From assembly GCA_036571765.1 (NCBI GenBank), contig BROE01000016.1:13531021-13595020 (forward strand): DNA of 64,000 bases, given 5' to 3'. Position 1 is the stretch's first letter. Each line of letters starts with the position of its first letter. The translations under genes were made by a program, and so were the position numbers. A model generated the notes under the pieces. The model was given only the letters and a program-made list of their open reading frames with translations, was not told the DNA's origin and searched no databases. Source of the DNA: Plecoglossus altivelis (taxonomy: Eukaryota > Chordata > Actinopteri > Osmeriformes > Plecoglossidae). This document shows positions 25,210-38,253 of this stretch, piece after piece.

Positions 25210-27264
25210 AGTGCATTCCTGTATGTATGTGTGCTCCCCCCCCCTGCCTCACTCACAGTTGATGCAGATGATCTTGATCATGGTCAGGCAGAAGAAAGGC
25301 AGGGGAGCTACATCCACCTTGACCAGCACAGCGGTCATCAGGAACACCACCAGGATGACTGTCAGACTGCCTGAGATACGGAGCTTCTGAGGGATCCTGC
25401 AGGGACGAGGCAAGTTCTGCGTTACCATAAGGAACTGGATCATTGCAATTAGGAACTGGATATGATAAGGAAGTGAATCAGCTGGAGAGACTAGTTGTCT
25501 TCTAATATTTTCTAATATGTGTATTTTCTGTTTATTTGCCATAGTGCATAGGGACTTGTGCTCAATGTGGATATGAGTCTATTCAAATCAGGACGTTTGG
25601 CTTTTTCTCTGCTTTCAGACCTCGGGAGATTTGTGGGAAATAGGTTAGATGCTAGTAGGTCAGAGGAGGGAGGGGAAGGATTGAAAAATAGGTGAGGGCC
25701 AGAGAGGAATGTCAGGAAGGGGATGAAGGAGAAGGGTGTAAGATGAATAGCATTCCAGGGTGTGTTTTTCCAAGGGAACAGCAGCCCCTCTCTACATCTT
25801 GCCAAATCCTGCTCAAATTAAAGCAAACATACCTCTGGCCAAAAGGGTTTATGTATACCCAACATATACTATAGTTCACATATACATCAATATACCATGG
25901 GGAGTGTGTGGTCCACTCTGGGGTTGTGGAAGGAGCCAGAGGTGCAGTGTTCTCCTAGCCAACCTGAAGTTGAGACCATGTGTACATCAGTGTGTCCTCA
26001 CCTCTGATGGATGAAGGAGTTGAGGCAGGTGAAAATGAGGAGAGGCACCATGGCACACAGCGTCATCACATTGTTGAACTTTGATTCCAGAACGTTCCGC
26101 GTGTCCGCGCCTGGTACTGTCGAGTTGAGGGTCTGATTGGTTGTGTCCTCGCTCTGTGTGTCCTTCAGGCGGCTGGTGAAGTACTGGGGAGTGGGGGGGG
26201 GGGGGGTGTCAGACATGGGACATGGTACCAACCTGACACCTACTGACTGCATTTGTAATCTAGTACACTAGTCTAGTCTACACTAGTCTAATCTAGTTGC
26301 TGCAATCAACTTGAATCATTCTCACTTGGTTCAAGAATTACAGTTGAGGAAGTAATAATTTGTGGATATTCCATGCTTCTGCCATCTGAGACGTCCACAG
26401 GCCTGAGGGGCCAGTGATGGAATCTAACCCAGAAGGAGGGAAAGACGCATGGAGTCGACCTCACGACCAAACCCACTCTACCCCCAACTACCTCTGCTAA
26501 ACTGGTGTGGTGCTCCGGGGGCAGTCTAAGAGATCACAGACATGATGTTACCACAGCAACACATCTGGTTAATGCCATGACTCAGCCACGGAGGAATCTG
26601 GGTGTTTCAGAAACGTGTGGGATAACGTCATGAAACAACCTTCTCAAAGTGGTACCAGATAGTCACCAACAACAAGCCCTGATGTCACTGGAAAGCAAAG
26701 GTGACTGGTTCCGTCACAAACACAAAACAAGATACTCGTTTCTCTCTCCTGATGACTCTGCAGCATTCAACAGAATACATTCTAAAGCTACCTTAATCTA
26801 CCTCTTCTAACCATATTATCTATTGCATTTAAGACCATCACTAGACTCTAGTAGACAATGCGTGCTGATAAAGATGCGTTTCCATACAGTGTTCCCTCTT
26901 TTTGTGGGTTAGCCTCTGAGTCAATGTTTAGCATGACACAACTGGAGAAGAGTAGTTACCATGGCTCCAGTCATGAAGAAGTTCCATGGCAGAAGGGTTC
27001 CCAAGCCCAGAATGAAGAAGATGATCCACACTGCATTATACCTGTTAAAGCACACACATCACACACACGCACACACATCACACGCACGCACATCACACAC
27101 ACGCACACACATCACACGCACGCACATCACACACACGAATATCACACACACGCACAGAATGTGCGGCTAGTATTCATTGTTCACATATATGAATCCAAAA
27201 AACCTGAAAAAAGAGAGAAACTGAACATAGCCTACCGGTCACGAGGAGCATTAATGGCCGTCAT
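20844..27264 (-). CDS. slc29a1: Equilibrative nucleoside transporter 1 (ENT1)
   Basis: ENT1 moves nucleosides across the plasma membrane down their gradient and is the target of adenosine-uptake blockers. Eleven coding exons are read on the minus strand: 27264-27236, 27041-26960, 26183-26002, 25396-25257, 24587-24453, 24270-24091, 23800-23715, 23376-23268, 23129-23044, 21386-21187 and 20955-20844. They sum to 1341 nt (446 residues; human 456). The protein starts MTAINAPRDRYNAVW, then GLGTLLPWNFFM with Met33 at the position known in human ENT1 to affect inhibitor binding. Two N-glycosylation sequons (N53, N57) lie in the first outer loop. TM helices include GSLFGLAGMLPASYTTPIMS and FGYFITACVV; the large inner loop (MDLLRK to FKQ) follows TM6; the C-terminus is FVFRIMI. 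Which teleost duplicate (a or b) this is cannot be told. A non-coding start exon lies upstream. Confidence 0.94.
20946..21032. repeat. GGTAGGGA-type tandem repeat in the last slc29a1 intron
   Basis: An imperfect array of GGTAGGGA/GATAGGGA units abuts the last-exon acceptor (20955/20956). On the transcript strand it is C/T rich and can serve as the polypyrimidine tract; the + strand has many GGG runs and could form a quadruplex. Confidence 0.75.
22080..22111. repeat. (GT)n microsatellite in an slc29a1 intron
   Basis: About 16 GT units lie in the 1.7-kb intron between the exons at 23129-23044 and 21386-21187. The rest of this intron has no recognisable feature. Confidence 0.9.
24277..24331. 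repeat. CA/CG-rich microsatellite upstream of an slc29a1 exon
   Basis: An interrupted (AC)n tract lies just beyond the acceptor of the exon 24270-24091. On the transcript strand it reads (GT)n and merges with the splice acceptor region. Confidence 0.85.
25144..25207. repeat. Long (GT)n / (CA)n microsatellite near an slc29a1 donor
   Basis: About 32 perfect TG units on +. For slc29a1 (minus strand) the pre-mRNA carries (CA)n starting some 45 bases after the 5' splice site of the exon 25396-25257. It is the longest pure dinucleotide run in the window. Confidence 0.92.
27049..27160. repeat. ACACATCACACACACGC minisatellite in slc29a1 intron 1
   Basis: Tandem units of about 34 bases (ACATCACACACACGCACACA and onward) are repeated two to three times directly upstream, in transcript terms, of the acceptor of coding exon 2 (27041/27042). 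Confidence 0.75.
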
Positions 27265-27311
27265 GGTCCTTGATTACTCCAAGAATTGCCTTGAAAAATA
27301 CGGGACTGCTT
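27236..27311 (-). other. slc29a1: 5' boundary of the first coding exon of slc29a1
   Basis: On the minus strand TGTGTTTGTCTTCAG is followed by AAGCAGTCCCG at 27311, then 47 bases of leader and ATG at 27264-27262. The acceptor implies a spliced, upstream non-coding exon; its place is uncertain (see the 38.9-kb candidate). Confidence 0.6.
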
Positions 27312-30300
27312 CTGAAGACAAACACACAGGCTAAGTCTAGCAGAACAGTCCAATTCAAACCAATCAATTCGAGTTCTTTGAAGCTTTTCCATTTTTAAGG
27401 TGAATTTTGCGTATTGAGCCACAGTCGACAACGCTGACAAACGGAATGCTAACAATGTTAAAAGCACTGTAAAAAATTAGGCTAAGCAAAAGAAGAAAAA
27501 GTTCAACAGTTGCTGATTTCAGGTAATAAACTGCAGCAACAACACAACCTTGAATCTCTAAACAAAGTATCACATTCCTGTCAGAAATGCATATAACATA
27601 AATCCCACTCAGTCACAAGACATCTAGCTTGACTGGCAGTTGACTGATGTTTGCATTACAAATAAGGGGTTATTAAAATAATGAACTAACTCCTACATCT
27701 GCCGCAGGTTAATCCCAAAGTGTTAACGAAACAAGAGTTGGGTGGACAGTCCTTTCCCCTTTTATAGGGGTCTGCAAATGTTCTTCATCTCCTATCCATA
27801 TCCTTTCAGTTACTCTTCCCCTTCCTCACTCCTCCCTCCATTTCTTTTCAGCTACTCTCACTCCTCCCTTTATCTCTCTCGTCCCTTCTGAGCAGAGTAT
27901 ACGTATCTCTCCACCACTGTGCTCCACCCACCCTGACAAGACATACCCAGAGGATGCTAAAGGGAGAACGACTTTATCAGTCTTTAATCAAAGCTGATAG
28001 TGGTTCTCCGCAAGTTGCATTTTGTTTTGAATGTTTTCTAAACAACATTCCCATTCCCCCAGTATAACACAAAGGCATATTGTTGTATAGTCTATGGAAC
28101 AGAAGACAAACAGAATTTGCCTCCAGTCATCATCGTAGTCATCAGGATGGTCATGGGTAGAGCACCGTGCCCAGGTTTAGTATTTCTGAATACAGCTCTC
28201 TGTGCGAGGCGTACAACCAAATGCCAATGGCCAGAAGGGTCCTGGAAAATGTACCAGACACTGTAGAAGCAGCCAATAATGAAGTGTGTTTGTGTGAGTG
28301 TTCCTGAGTCCATACAGGAGCACATCAAGTTCACTTAACCAATTGAACTTTGGAAACTAGGGACCATTGTATACGGTTTACACAAGTTACTTTCCCACTG
28401 CTGCAGTCGATTTAAACTCATTTGCCGGTGCGAGTGCATGGGTTGCTGGCATGTGAGAATGAATGTTTTCTATTTTCTATTCTAACCGTGTGCAGAGCAT
28501 CTTCAATATACAGTCCAGATGATTAGGATTACCTGGGTTTGACCCATCTCTCTCTCTCTCCCTACATTTCCTGTCATTCAACCATGTCTATTCAATTAAA
28601 GCAGAAACACTCTAAAACTAGCCTACATATATTTACAAATAACATTGAAGTGGAATAGAAGTGGCATATTGTGACACTGGCTTGAGCAAGTTTATACGAA
28701 TCAAACCCTCCAGATGTGTAACTTAACTATTACAAATACTCCACCCTTTACTTGAGTAGATATCAACAAATATTTGCTCCTTTGATCAGACAGAACTGGC
28801 TTGTAACTTTCAACTTTATTGCCCTTTGGGAGCCAGCACGCACAACAAGGATTTGACTTTCGCTCTTGAGCAATCGCTTTCCCTCTCCACAAGCACTATC
28901 TATTAAGGCCAAACTTTATTACAGCCAATGGAATAAGAGCGTCAGTGGCATGTCACATGGCTGAAGGAATCTGATCTGTTCATTTTGCCTCGCTCCGTTG
29001 GACGTGTCATCAGGCATGCCAGCTGGCTGAGGACGACACCCCCTGCGGAGCAACACCACCTGCCTTAACCCACCCCCCCAAAACACTCTTCAATGTTGTT
29101 CCCCACCATTGCAAACTTGTCCCAGTATCACTGAACGAAGATTAATTGTGGTAACTTTCAAAAGACAATCCCACAGCCGTATTGCTTCAACCATAAGTGT
29201 CTTTTTTTTGTCTATAGAATTGGTGGGTCAATGCATAAAAACCGTGGCTAGGTCACCCAATATATTGACAGAATGCAGCCCACAGCCTATATCACACCTT
29301 GATCACTAAGTCTAATTGAGGTGGACATGAGTGAGTTGTTCGGAACAGACTACCTCAGAGACAGGGTGCATTCCCAGACTGACTGTCCCCTCCTAGACTC
29401 TTACTATTAAAGAACCAGTCATTTGAGGTGAGGAAACGCTCTTCAGCGTCAGACCATGACGCACCAAGGAGTTACAGAACCCAGGGACCGTATTACTGTG
29501 ACGTGAAGAGCGTGGACGGGTGTTTCAAAAACAAAATGTGTTTTTTTACAAGAGGAGGTACAGTAGAGAGTGAGAGACAGAGACAGAGAGAGAGACAGAG
29601 AGAGAGAGACAGACACACACAGAGAGACAGAGACAGAGAGACAGAGAGACAGAGAGAGAGAGACAGAGAGACAGAGACAGAGAAAGAGACAGACACAGAG
29701 AGAGAGAGAGACAGAGAGAGAGAGACAGAGAGAGAGAGAGACAGAGTTACCGGGTGCTCTTAGCAAGCATTCTGGGGTTGTTTTCCTCACAAACTGAGAG
29801 TCAGTTGATTAACTGTGATGACGTTCCGGACAGTTCCACTTAGGGGCTAAATCTGGAGAAGCCATCAGTCTTTTCCCTAAACACACGGTTTACAGAGTGA
29901 AACCACCATTCATATACAAGTATGCTTTATGGTCAGTAAATCTGATTCCAAGACAGAAAGTGAAGTTATCATTAAACAGACTATTGACATTCATGTCCCA
30001 CCGATAGGTTTTCTAGTTTCCTTGATACTCTAATCCCATTGAATCTGAATCTGGTTTATTGCCCAACAAGTTTACACATGGAGGTTATGGAGGTTGGTTG
30101 TTACATAACAACTGGAAACGGGTTTCAGGACCAGAAACAGATTCAGAGTCAAGCCCTGTATCACCTTTCTGCAACTAGGATACATAACTCTTTCAAACCA
30201 TAACTGAAAATAATAACAAGGCAACTTTCCAGACTACATACAGTAGTTTTATTGTGATTGACCTGGACTGTAAAAATAGCCAGAATAAAGAGCAGGGCTT

Positions 30301-33300
30301 CATCTGACCTGGAAAGACCACAAGGGTAACCTGAGGATGGGCTTGCATTGTTGCTTAGTGACCTGGTCTAGCACTATATGATTCACCTGGCAGCCTAAAT
30401 GATTCATAACTATAGTCCAAACTGGTGTCCTTGGCTGGCTACATTGTTGACAGGGGCCAAATAGAATCATTGTATTGTAGAAACCTTTGCAATACCACCC
30501 ACTCCTGAAGTTGGCCCGAATTTTCGTTTGGCCTCGTTTCCCATTGAACAAGAGCCAAATACTGGTTATGAACTTCAATCTCAATGTAGCTGTATAGACT
30601 TGTCTCCTTGGTAGCAATTTAACACATCAATAAGACTTTTACTACGATGACAGCTGAACCGACCGGTACCGAGTTCCCAGTAATATTTCCCACTGTTTCT
30701 TCTTTGTCACTCAGAAGGTAGCTCTGCTGGCTGTAAGATACATATTCAGTGCAACACTGGCTTGAGTAGCAATCAAACAGCTGTGCACAGCAAGCCTAGG
30801 TTACAGTGTTGCATTTTGATGTTTCTAGGTACAGAAGAATGGAGACCTAACAAGACTTTGGCATAGCAGCACTGTTAGTACATTAAAAAAAAACCTGAAG
30901 GTTTGCCCAAACAGTCCTAACCTTTGCCCAACCTCTTAGAAATCCATATTTATACATTGGTCTTATAGTTCCAATTGTAATTATAATTCTTATAATTGTC
31001 TATAGAAGCTGTTAGAAGGGGACCTAACAGCCACACAGCAGGTGTGTGGTGCATTGTTCGGGTGTCCACATCGTGGCAGATGTCCTTTCCTTTGGTCACG
31101 GATAACGGGAGTACAATACCCTTCTCTCCGTAGAAAGGCTGAAAGAGTCACTAATCACATTCATTCTAGGACCCTCCTCTTCACTCGAAACCATTTCCCG
31201 CTGGCATTAAAAAAGTGCAACTAGATCACCATGCCAGTTATTGAAATGTAGAATATGTTGGCGAACAAATGAAGCAGTGAAGCTAGAAACTACAACCACG
31301 AAGAATGCGAGTGTGCGGAACAATTAAGCAATTCAACTCTCCAAGCAGATAGTCGCATTAATGCCATGGATCTACCACCCTAGAACTGGCCACAGTAAAT
31401 CAGCTGTTCACTGCTAGATGCACCAAAACAAAGAGGTCTTTCTGCCGCGCGCCTTTGGGACTCCTCATATACGCAAAAAAATAGCTTATATGAAGAATCG
31501 GAGAGTCCTTTAACTGTCATCGATTGCAAATATACTCCTTCTGAGTTGCAGAACAGAGTTAAAAACATCAATTTTTCATGACTGGCACTTCGATCAATCT
31601 CTTGTCAATACACGTGTTTCCATTCCAGATGTCTTATCGAGTATTTGACTGTCTAGACACGCCAGGTTTATCAATTGCAACAGGATAAATGTATACATCC
31701 TACATATAAAGTACAGACAAACTAGTTTCTAGTTGAGATAACACTCTGAGAGTAGAAACATGTGCGAGTGGACCACGCTGGTGCGTTGGTGATCTACAAT
31801 GACTTCCACGAGCTGAACCGAGTGAGTGAATGTGTTTGCCAACGCAGTTTTCAAGTTAGTTACTTTTGTAAATACAGAAAACTGTTAACGTTTAGTCAAA
31901 ATACACATATTTACTGTCACCGACTGACGTTCGAAGTAAGAAAGAAATATCTCGATTTTGCATTTTTGCTGGCTAATGTGCTCCATGTGTTCTCGAAGTA
32001 TTGGAGTAGTTTCACCTCATATTACTAAGTTGAACAGTAACAGTACATTTGCAGTTGAGCTTACAGTAAAAAGAGAAAGAATAGCGTTACCTTAGCGAGG
32101 GAGGACAGTTGTCCTGAGTGTGTGTGATTTGGTTATGAGGTGAGCACTGAAGCTTTGGCATCCTCATGATCTACTGCTACTGGTACGGAGGTGCTCGTGA
32201 CCGAGGCGGAGCTCACCCGTGCCTTGTTTTTGGAGCAGTGGGTCAAGTATAAATCTCAAAATATTGCATTTCTGGAAAAAATGAATGTCTTGGAATATCA
32301 AAATGACTTTGTATGTTCTACCGCATGACATCTTAGAAGTAGCATTAATACAAGACTATAACATTTGAACACCGTTAAATTCAAATGTTGCATTCATACA
32401 GCAACATAAACTTGATGTGCATTAAAGGAATGTACACACATTTTATTTTTTTTGCTCTTCCCTTAGTCCAGATACATAGAATACATGTAGCCCTAACAAT
32501 TTGTCAACTTTTCTTGTAAATCTTCATCTTAATGAATACATGGTAAGTCGCTGCTGTGAAAGTATTCTCACACTGGGCTGCTACATCATTCCTCTTTGGT
32601 TAAGGAAATCAAGTCACAAGGCCAACTTGTGATTTACACTTTAGACAGCACGCTGGGTCAAATCAAGTTAGTGAGACAACCGTAGGATCATGTGTGGGAC
32701 TCATGCTGGAGAATCCAGCATGGAGATGCACACCTGATCCACAAGCCATGTGAGGAGACAGTTCACCATGTAACAGAACACAAACTGCAATCATTTTGAC
32801 GAATAGAATTGCCCATGCTGTGTGGTAGAAAAAAAAGTCAGCGGCCATCTCCACTGTTATGGTTATGTTAATATTGCTGCTATCGTACTTTTACTTTTTC
32901 TGATTGTTGGTGCTACTTTTAACTTTTAATTCTGTTTGGGGTATTTTTGCTTTTTAAACTTTAGAGTTTGTGCCTACTGCTTTACTGTTGACTTGTCTTG
33001 TAAGAATTGCACAACCCTGAATCCCCTGTGTTAAACTGCATTTGACAAATACATTTATCTGACCTTTGACTTTGACTAAGGGCGATGAGCTGACAAATAC
33101 TGGAGAATTCCGTGATACTGTCAGTGAGGTTCTATCCTGGGCTCTCTCCAGTAAATCCACATGTTCTGACTTAGAGAACAGCTAGACAGCAGGGGATTGC
33201 ATCTCAACAGCAAGGAGCTACATTTTATTGGGTTGAACAAACTGAGCTGTTATCATTCCCTATCAAATTCAATAACAAACACGGTCATCACAAATGGGGT

Positions 33301-34456
33301 TTGCGAGCCATCTGGTAGGGATGTAGCCTTAAAAGACCTTACACAGACGAGCTGTAAATTAGACTGAGTTTGCACAGGATCCGCCGTACACTACACTTCA
33401 CAATGACAACACATTTTATGTCTTGATGTTTGATCACGATGGCCATTATCCAGTGGAAGGAATGACGGGAGGCCAGTGTAGGGGTCAGTTTATGCTGAGT
33501 GCATGGTGCAGGGTACAGCCAACAATGTTATCTCATTCCAATGATACTGTGGAAGGACACAGACTGCTTATAGTCGCTACATGTACCTTGTTAATCTGCT
33601 TTGAAGGGGATACTACTATTATCTGAAGATTCTCCGTCAGGAGAGAAGAGAAGGTGTGTTTGAATCTGTCTGAGACAGAGGAGTTTGTACTAGGGTGTTT
33701 CAGAAAGTGCATGAACATAAGTGTACCTCTTTTAGAACAATAACGTAGCCTACTACAGACAAATATAGATATTCAAAATCCATATCTGGGGCTGTCTGCT
33801 GTGACTTTATGTCAATAGTAAGAATTAAATGGAGTGATGTTTATGTTTAACCTTAGGCAGTGTATGTCTGGAGAATGCTGAGTGTGACTGCTGTTTGCTC
33901 TTCCAACTGCCCCAGTGGTGAGCTCCCACACCCTGTCTCGTCTAAAATAAGACTCCTGTGGTTTGCGGGGGGAATCATAGTTGCACGACTGAGAAGTCTT
34001 TCCGCCTACAACTTTTCTGACGTTGCTGTCTTAAATCCAGCAAGTAGCCTCGATCCTTCCTAACCAACACCACTCTCCTAACCAGCAGTGTATTACTGGT
34101 ACATGGAGAAATACAAATCTACTAGCTGCACCATTAAAAGAAAAATATTCAAGGTCTGAATCAGGGCGCCAACAATGTTTTGTGTTTGGAATCATTTCAT
34201 TTTGGACTTGGCTCCATTTCTTTTGTCTTTCCATAACCTAACCCACATGGTTTTCTCTGGCGTATGGACCAAGGAAAACCTCCCTTAGCACAGCAGCACA
34301 CACGGCAACAGAACACAACAACCATGACAGTGTTTTTCCACGTCTGTGATGCAAGAGTGTCAGGAAAAAAAGACGTGAAGTAGTTTCATTTCTACATTTG
34401 TTCTCTCTATTCAATGTCATTCAATATTGCAATAAACAAGACCAATTGTGATCAGT
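27312..34456. other. Gene-poor region upstream of slc29a1
   Basis: I find no exon I can assign to a known gene. It holds a purine repeat (29570-29745), decayed repeat-like DNA near 30035-30100 and 33010-33080 that resembles LINE/SINE 3' tails (weak), and one open segment at 32170-32310. The other short open frames lack support. Confidence 0.5.
29570..29745. repeat. Polypurine GAGACAGA array
   Basis: About 175 bases made almost only of GA, GACA and GAGACAGA units. The strand asymmetry (purine on +) gives spurious Arg/Glu/Asp frames on + and Ser/Leu frames on -. Such tracts can adopt triplex structure. Confidence 0.9.
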
Positions 34457-35272
34457 TTAACCCCTGTGTTGTCTTAGGGGTCAAAAATGACCTGCCACTA
34501 TGTTTATCAGCAGAGATTTTTTCACAAGAAAATTGATGGGTAGGGTAACAAAGATGGTCTTCGGGTAATTAACACCTCAAGCACTCACACACACACACAC
34601 ACACACACACAAACAAACACACAATAAGACATTACAATTCCATGTGCTACTAACTGAATAGAAAATCTTTCTTTTTCATGTGCAGCATATCTCCTCCACA
34701 AACCCATTCATGATCGAAGTTCACAGACAATTTCAGACCAAGGAAACCAAATGTCAGGTAAAAAAATGTCTTCAAAGCACTGTTTACTATTGGGGAATAT
34801 AGTCATTCTTCAAAGGTCCAGCAGGTGACATTACCCCAGTATTCTTTGCACTAGCAATGACTGCTGTTCATTTCAGTGCCCAAAAGAGCAAGGATCTAAG
34901 ATCTATAGGTTGTGAATCTGATCTTTTCAGACGTCCAGAAGGAAAATAAAAACAACGATTTAGAAAAGGAGATATCTGAAGAAGAAGATAACCAAGAGCA
35001 TGAAGTAATGATACACCTCTACTTCAGTAAAGAAAACAGATATGACAGGTCTGCTGGAATAAAAATGAATGGTTGTCCACTTATTAAATGCAGTCTTTCT
35101 GCATTCTTAAGAGGTCAAATCAACATATTCACAAAGTTTGTGTGGTGCTTCTTCATGCAAATTAAGGGGTTTAATATTTAATTAAGCTGCTTTATTTTAG
35201 GGTTGAAGATGGGTCATATTTAACCTTAGGACAAGGGGAGTATATAGAATATTAGGACCGCACAAGGATTAA
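34457..35272. mobile_element. Non-autonomous piggyBac-like element, complete with TTAA ends
   Basis: The left end reads TTAACCCCTGTGTTGTC and the right end, reversed, TTAATCCTTGTGCGGTC, so short imperfect terminal inverted repeats lie just inside TTAA (34457-34460 and 35269-35272), the target site of piggyBac elements. The total is 816 bp, too small for a transposase. An (AC)n tract (34586-34610) and an open frame (34912-35178) with an acidic stretch (EKEISEEEDNQEHE) lie inside. Phrases such as GGGGTCAAAAATGACC near the ends are typical of fish elements of this kind as I recall them. Confidence 0.65.
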
Positions 35273-38218
35273 AATAATAGTTCCTGTACATTGCATTTTG
35301 TTATAATATAACACAGATCCGTAACAGATGCTTTTATTGAAATGCAGAAATACAAACTAATTAAAGATGATGGACATCTTGTTGACATCTACTAAGTTTA
35401 GACACTTCAGATGCGATATACAGTAGTTGAATGGAAACAATACAAATGGCTAATTTTAGTCCATCCTGTTGCGTTTGTGTTTCACAACAAACAAACAGAG
35501 GCAAAAAGACAAACAGGAATGGAAGTGGCCACATACTGAGATAAGAAGTCAGAGAGGAATTCCAAAGGAAAGCCTTTAGGGGGGAAAGAGAATGTGCTCA
35601 ATCCCAGCATGGATTAGGAAACCATGGGGGATAAAACACTCTCCCTGGCTCTCAGGATGGACCTCTGAACTGGTAGAAATCAGTAAACAAAGAGAGATCA
35701 GCAGTTAGGCTCTGATTTTATCATAGTATTCTATTAAAACACTTATGCCGACTGGCAGGCCATAGATACTGATAGCAAGGGTCTAGTCTAGTAAAATGGA
35801 CAAGAATGGTGATCCCACTATGCCAGGGAGCAAAAACATAGCAAAATATGTTTTTATGCAACCAAGTAAAAAAAAAAGTATCAAATGACAACCATCTGAA
35901 CAGATGTAATTAATCTGTTTGGTTATTGGAACCCTTGTGTTACTTTTTTTCCCAAAGCCAAAACTGTGAGAAGCAACAACTGTGTATATTTGTGGGTCTC
36001 AGTAGAGCAGTATTGTGTAACATTGGACGTTCTGTGTCCCTTACTGATTTATTCATGTATGTACATATGTGGATACGTTCACGCTGTGGAAAATAAGACT
36101 GACCTGTATGTGACATACCTGGCAATGTGTGGTCAGAGTCAAGCTACTTCACCACACAGACATCAAACATCAGCTGCCAATCAGAGCACTTCCACATCTG
36201 TTCCTATTGTTAGAGGAAGAAATCCGAACAGCCGTATTGACTTTTTAGGCTACTCAGATCTTGGACGGCATTAAAGTAGGTAATAAATATACATACAGCT
36301 GACAAACCTTTATGTACATACATGTTGAGGGAGGTGGACTTTCTGGCACCAAATGGAAATGGTCCTAACTCATTTCTATTGTGTTTGAACCGTCATACAT
36401 TTACATAAATCACTTAGGCCTGTAAAAGCCTGTATTGAATTGTTCTTTCCTAAAGATTTCTGATGCCATCCGGATGTGTGATGAAAGTAAAATCGACAAG
36501 AAAACAAGGGCAGCTGCAAACAGACAGTAGTCGGTTACAACAAAAGGCAACAAAAAGCGACTGGCACATTGCGACAAGACAAACCCAGCACAAACTTTAA
36601 CAGCAAAAAATGCCTGACAGAGACAGTTCCCAGCTAATATGTTTATAACAATGTACCAGTATGTCTGTGTAGTAAACCACACACAAAATGATCCCCCAAG
36701 TAACTCTGGTCTAATTAGAGGAACAAAGAGCAGGCCATTTATGCCATGTTGCATTCAGATGGAGATGTACTGTTGAGTTTTGACAGATACTAGACAAGTT
36801 ATTTTGGGTTCAAACCAGGGTACAGCATGATACTAAACAACATAATTCCCATAGCAGGAAAGCATGTATATGTACCAAATAGTCTTTCCTGTTAGCCATA
36901 ACAGTCGATGAAAGTGGTCTCATGACAAGATGTTCTCGGTACCACACTGATAAGCACCACAGTATGTCCTTCAAGCTTTGCCATTTAAACACTATGCTCT
37001 TCTGTGTCAGGTCGCGAAAGGGAAACATCTGTTGCGATAAAGATAGTTTTTATACAAATGTTTTTTTTCCAATCAACAGAGTAGAGCTGAAATCAAATAA
37101 CTTCAGTCTAACACAAGATGGGGTATGAAGTCTGCAAGTTTTTTTTTAGACTATCCATTCCTGTCTAGATTAGAGGGCCTAGTACTGAGCCTACAGTCAT
37201 GGGGGTATGAACTGGGATGAGGCACAAAAATGCCATTACTTAGGAATTTGGGAATCAATATTTACTTTTTCCTTCTTGGACATCTTGGCAAAAAAAAGTT
37301 GTGTAAGAGGAGAGTGAGGACAAACCCTGAGCCCTGGGGCAAAATCTCACATGCATCCCCTCACAGATTTGTTCAGATTGGGTGGTGTTGGAGACGTTAA
37401 GTAGTGTCAAGATTATCGTCATTCAACTCCGTATAAACCCTGTTTAAGGTTATATGAAATGACGGTCCGAAGTAGAGCATGGCCACAGTGTGTCAAGGCA
37501 TGGCATAGTCTCATATAAACCTGGGAATATCCCACAGGTGACATCTGCGGGAATGTCTCTGGGGAAATCATCAGCTATGGTAGTAGCACTCACCTTCCCA
37601 AGTGAATACAGGGCAAGCGTTTCTTATAATTTATACAAGACAAACCCAGATTTTGGATTGATGAGAGGGCTACGTCAATTAACGGTATTTTGAAAATAGC
37701 TATAGGCTTCAAGTAGCTTAGTATCTATAACTTGATCCAACAATCTTAGTAGAGTTTGAGGCCAGGAGACTGGTCAGTGTGTATATTTTAAGTGGCTTCG
37801 TTGAGATGTTAAAACAATCCTGAGCCTGTTCTCTTGCAAAAAGCGAATGTGAAAACATTCCAACACCTTCAGGTAAAATATACTTTCAGGGATTCCAATC
37901 TGTTTTCTGAATAACAGCAATAAATTGAGTGAATTTCACCTGAGACATGCATTCTTTCAAGTAAATTCATTTTTTCACTTCCACTGCCATTCTTCCCATG
38001 ACACCTGGAGCAGGGAGGGGGTACTGAATTCAACTGTTGTAGCTTATCTACAGTCTGATCATATTGTCTTTCATGCACCCTGCAGAAGAGAGACCACAAC
38101 CACCTTACACAGTACAAAACTGGGTCTTCTAAAACTTTTGGTCCGATTTTCTCAGCTAACACCATTAGCAAGATACGCTATCTAGCTAAATAACAGTGCC
38201 AAAACCAATCTCCCCCAA

Positions 38219-38221
38219 CCC

Positions 38222-38252
<31 letters not shown>

Positions 38253-38253
38253 A
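38219..38253. repeat. Poly(C) run followed by (CA)n
   Basis: About 20 C then seven to eight CA units. The homopolymer is likely length-variable and error-prone in assemblies. Confidence 0.85.

Noticed and set aside
24969..25390. Cys/Val and Thr/His repeat frames around a GT run
   Set aside because: Microsatellite artefacts; only the 25257-25396 exon of slc29a1 is real here.
20844..27264. Assignment as slc29a2 (ENT2)
   Set aside because: The N-terminus, first-loop length and C-terminus follow the ENT1 pattern, though this rests on remembered sequences.
29428..29797. Arg/Glu/Asp-rich frame (+) and Ser/Leu/Cys frame (-)
   Set aside because: Entirely produced by the GAGACAGA purine array; no splice sites or unique sequence.
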